A stretch of DNA of 5,200 nt, taken from assembly GCA_007132145.1 (NCBI GenBank), contig SLPE01000087.1, forward strand, positions 1 through 5,200, read 5' to 3'. The stretch comes from Candidatus Izemoplasma sp. GTDB lineage: Bacteria > Bacillota_I > Bacilli_A > Izemoplasmatales > Izemoplasmataceae. Positions 4,957-5,200 of this stretch are shown in pieces (the stretch's first letter is position 1; each line of letters begins with the position of its first letter). Under the pieces are notes generated by a model. That model was not told the origin of the DNA. It saw only the letters and a list, made by a program, of their open reading frames with translations, and made no database searches. Both the position numbers and the translations under genes were made by a program.

Positions 4957-5200
4957 TCAATCTTGCAGTTCGGACACGGGGCGGATGCGGGAGGGGTCAA
5001 GCGATTGCAAATGGGTTTCGGCGAGATAGGCATCACGACTCTCGTCGGGGACGTAGACGGTGAGGTCGGGGTGGTTTTGTGCGAACAGAGTTCCCCCGAG
5101 CGACCAGGGGTCTTCTATCAGATTCCTCTCGAAGACGACCGTTTCCAGTCGTTCCGCATCATAGAAGGCTTGCGTTCCCACTTCCGACACCGTAGCGACC
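4957..5200 (-). CDS. BspA-type leucine-rich repeat protein, C-terminal end (partial)
   Basis: The frame is open from the right edge to TGA 4959-4957, giving about 81 C-terminal residues; the true start lies beyond 5200. A GTG at 5190 is in frame but encodes the Val of an ongoing repeat, so it is not a start. The visible sequence begins V-A-T-V-S-E-V-G-T-Q-A-F-Y-D-A-E-R-L-E-T-V-V-F, one repeat of the BspA/LRR_5 kind (pattern V-x-x-I-G-x-x-A-F-x-x-x-x-x-L-x-x-V). It ends with P-D-L-T-V-Y-V-P-D-E-S-R-D-A-Y, a cap I recall as typical of the C-terminus of these proteins. Such proteins are usually exported and involved in adhesion or binding, with the signal and anchor at the N-terminus, not seen here. 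There is no membrane anchor or sorting signal at this end. Confidence 0.85.
   Translation of the reverse strand, partial: VATVSEVGTQAFYDAERLETVVFERNLIEDPWSLGGTLFAQNHPDLTVYVPDESRDAYLAETHLQSLDPSRIRPVSELQD

Noticed and set aside
4811..4960. N-terminal extension of the kinase to Met at 4858, 4873 or 4960
   Set aside because: None has a ribosome binding site, and the longest reaches into the LRR gene terminator and crosses the probable promoter.
1..5200. Mycoplasma-type code (TGA read as Trp)
   Set aside because: TGA ends every gene, twice in ATGA overlaps and once six bases before a terminator, and Trp is encoded by TGG.

Overview
The window looks like chromosome from a Gram-positive-type bacterium of the Bacillota/Mollicutes side. 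That placement is an inference from strong AGGAGG-type ribosome binding sites, a short-signal lipoprotein, a LicA-type kinase, a YwdH-type (class 3) aldehyde dehydrogenase, a SHOCT-like small protein and a BspA-type leucine-rich repeat protein. Base composition is near half G+C by eye. All eight readable genes stop at TGA, two of them inside ATGA overlaps and one six bases before a terminator, so TGA is a true stop and the mycoplasma code does not apply.

Layout. Bases 1-655 (+ strand) hold a row of tiny, mutually related reading frames (a partial one ending at 62, then 94-183 and 210-323). Each of the two complete ones has its own Shine-Dalgarno sequence. The last overlaps by ATGA a 111-residue SHOCT-like protein (320-655). 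A perfect 18-bp hairpin at 667-708 ends this unit and also serves the convergent gene coming from the right. Bases 726-2369 (- strand) encode a 547-residue lipoprotein with a C-terminal S41 peptidase domain, driven by a good TTCAAA-N17-TATAAT promoter at 2418-2446.

Bases 2544-4810 (- strand) form a two-gene operon: a choline/ethanolamine-kinase-like phosphotransferase (3917-4810) whose stop overlaps the start of an aldehyde dehydrogenase (2544-3920). It has a probable promoter and a leader hairpin upstream and a terminator at 2506-2534. The right edge (4957-5200, - strand) is the 3' end of a leucine-rich repeat surface-type protein with its own terminator at 4928-4951.

How the parts work together. 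The kinase and dehydrogenase are almost certainly made together; phospholipid head-group or lipid-aldehyde metabolism is a reasonable guess and no more. The S41 lipoprotein and the LRR protein are separate, envelope-facing single units. The least explained part is the left end: a tandem family of 29-37-residue peptides sharing a Y-x-x-Y-x-x-I-K-N-D core, coupled to a SHOCT-like protein. It is the best candidate here for an undescribed system.
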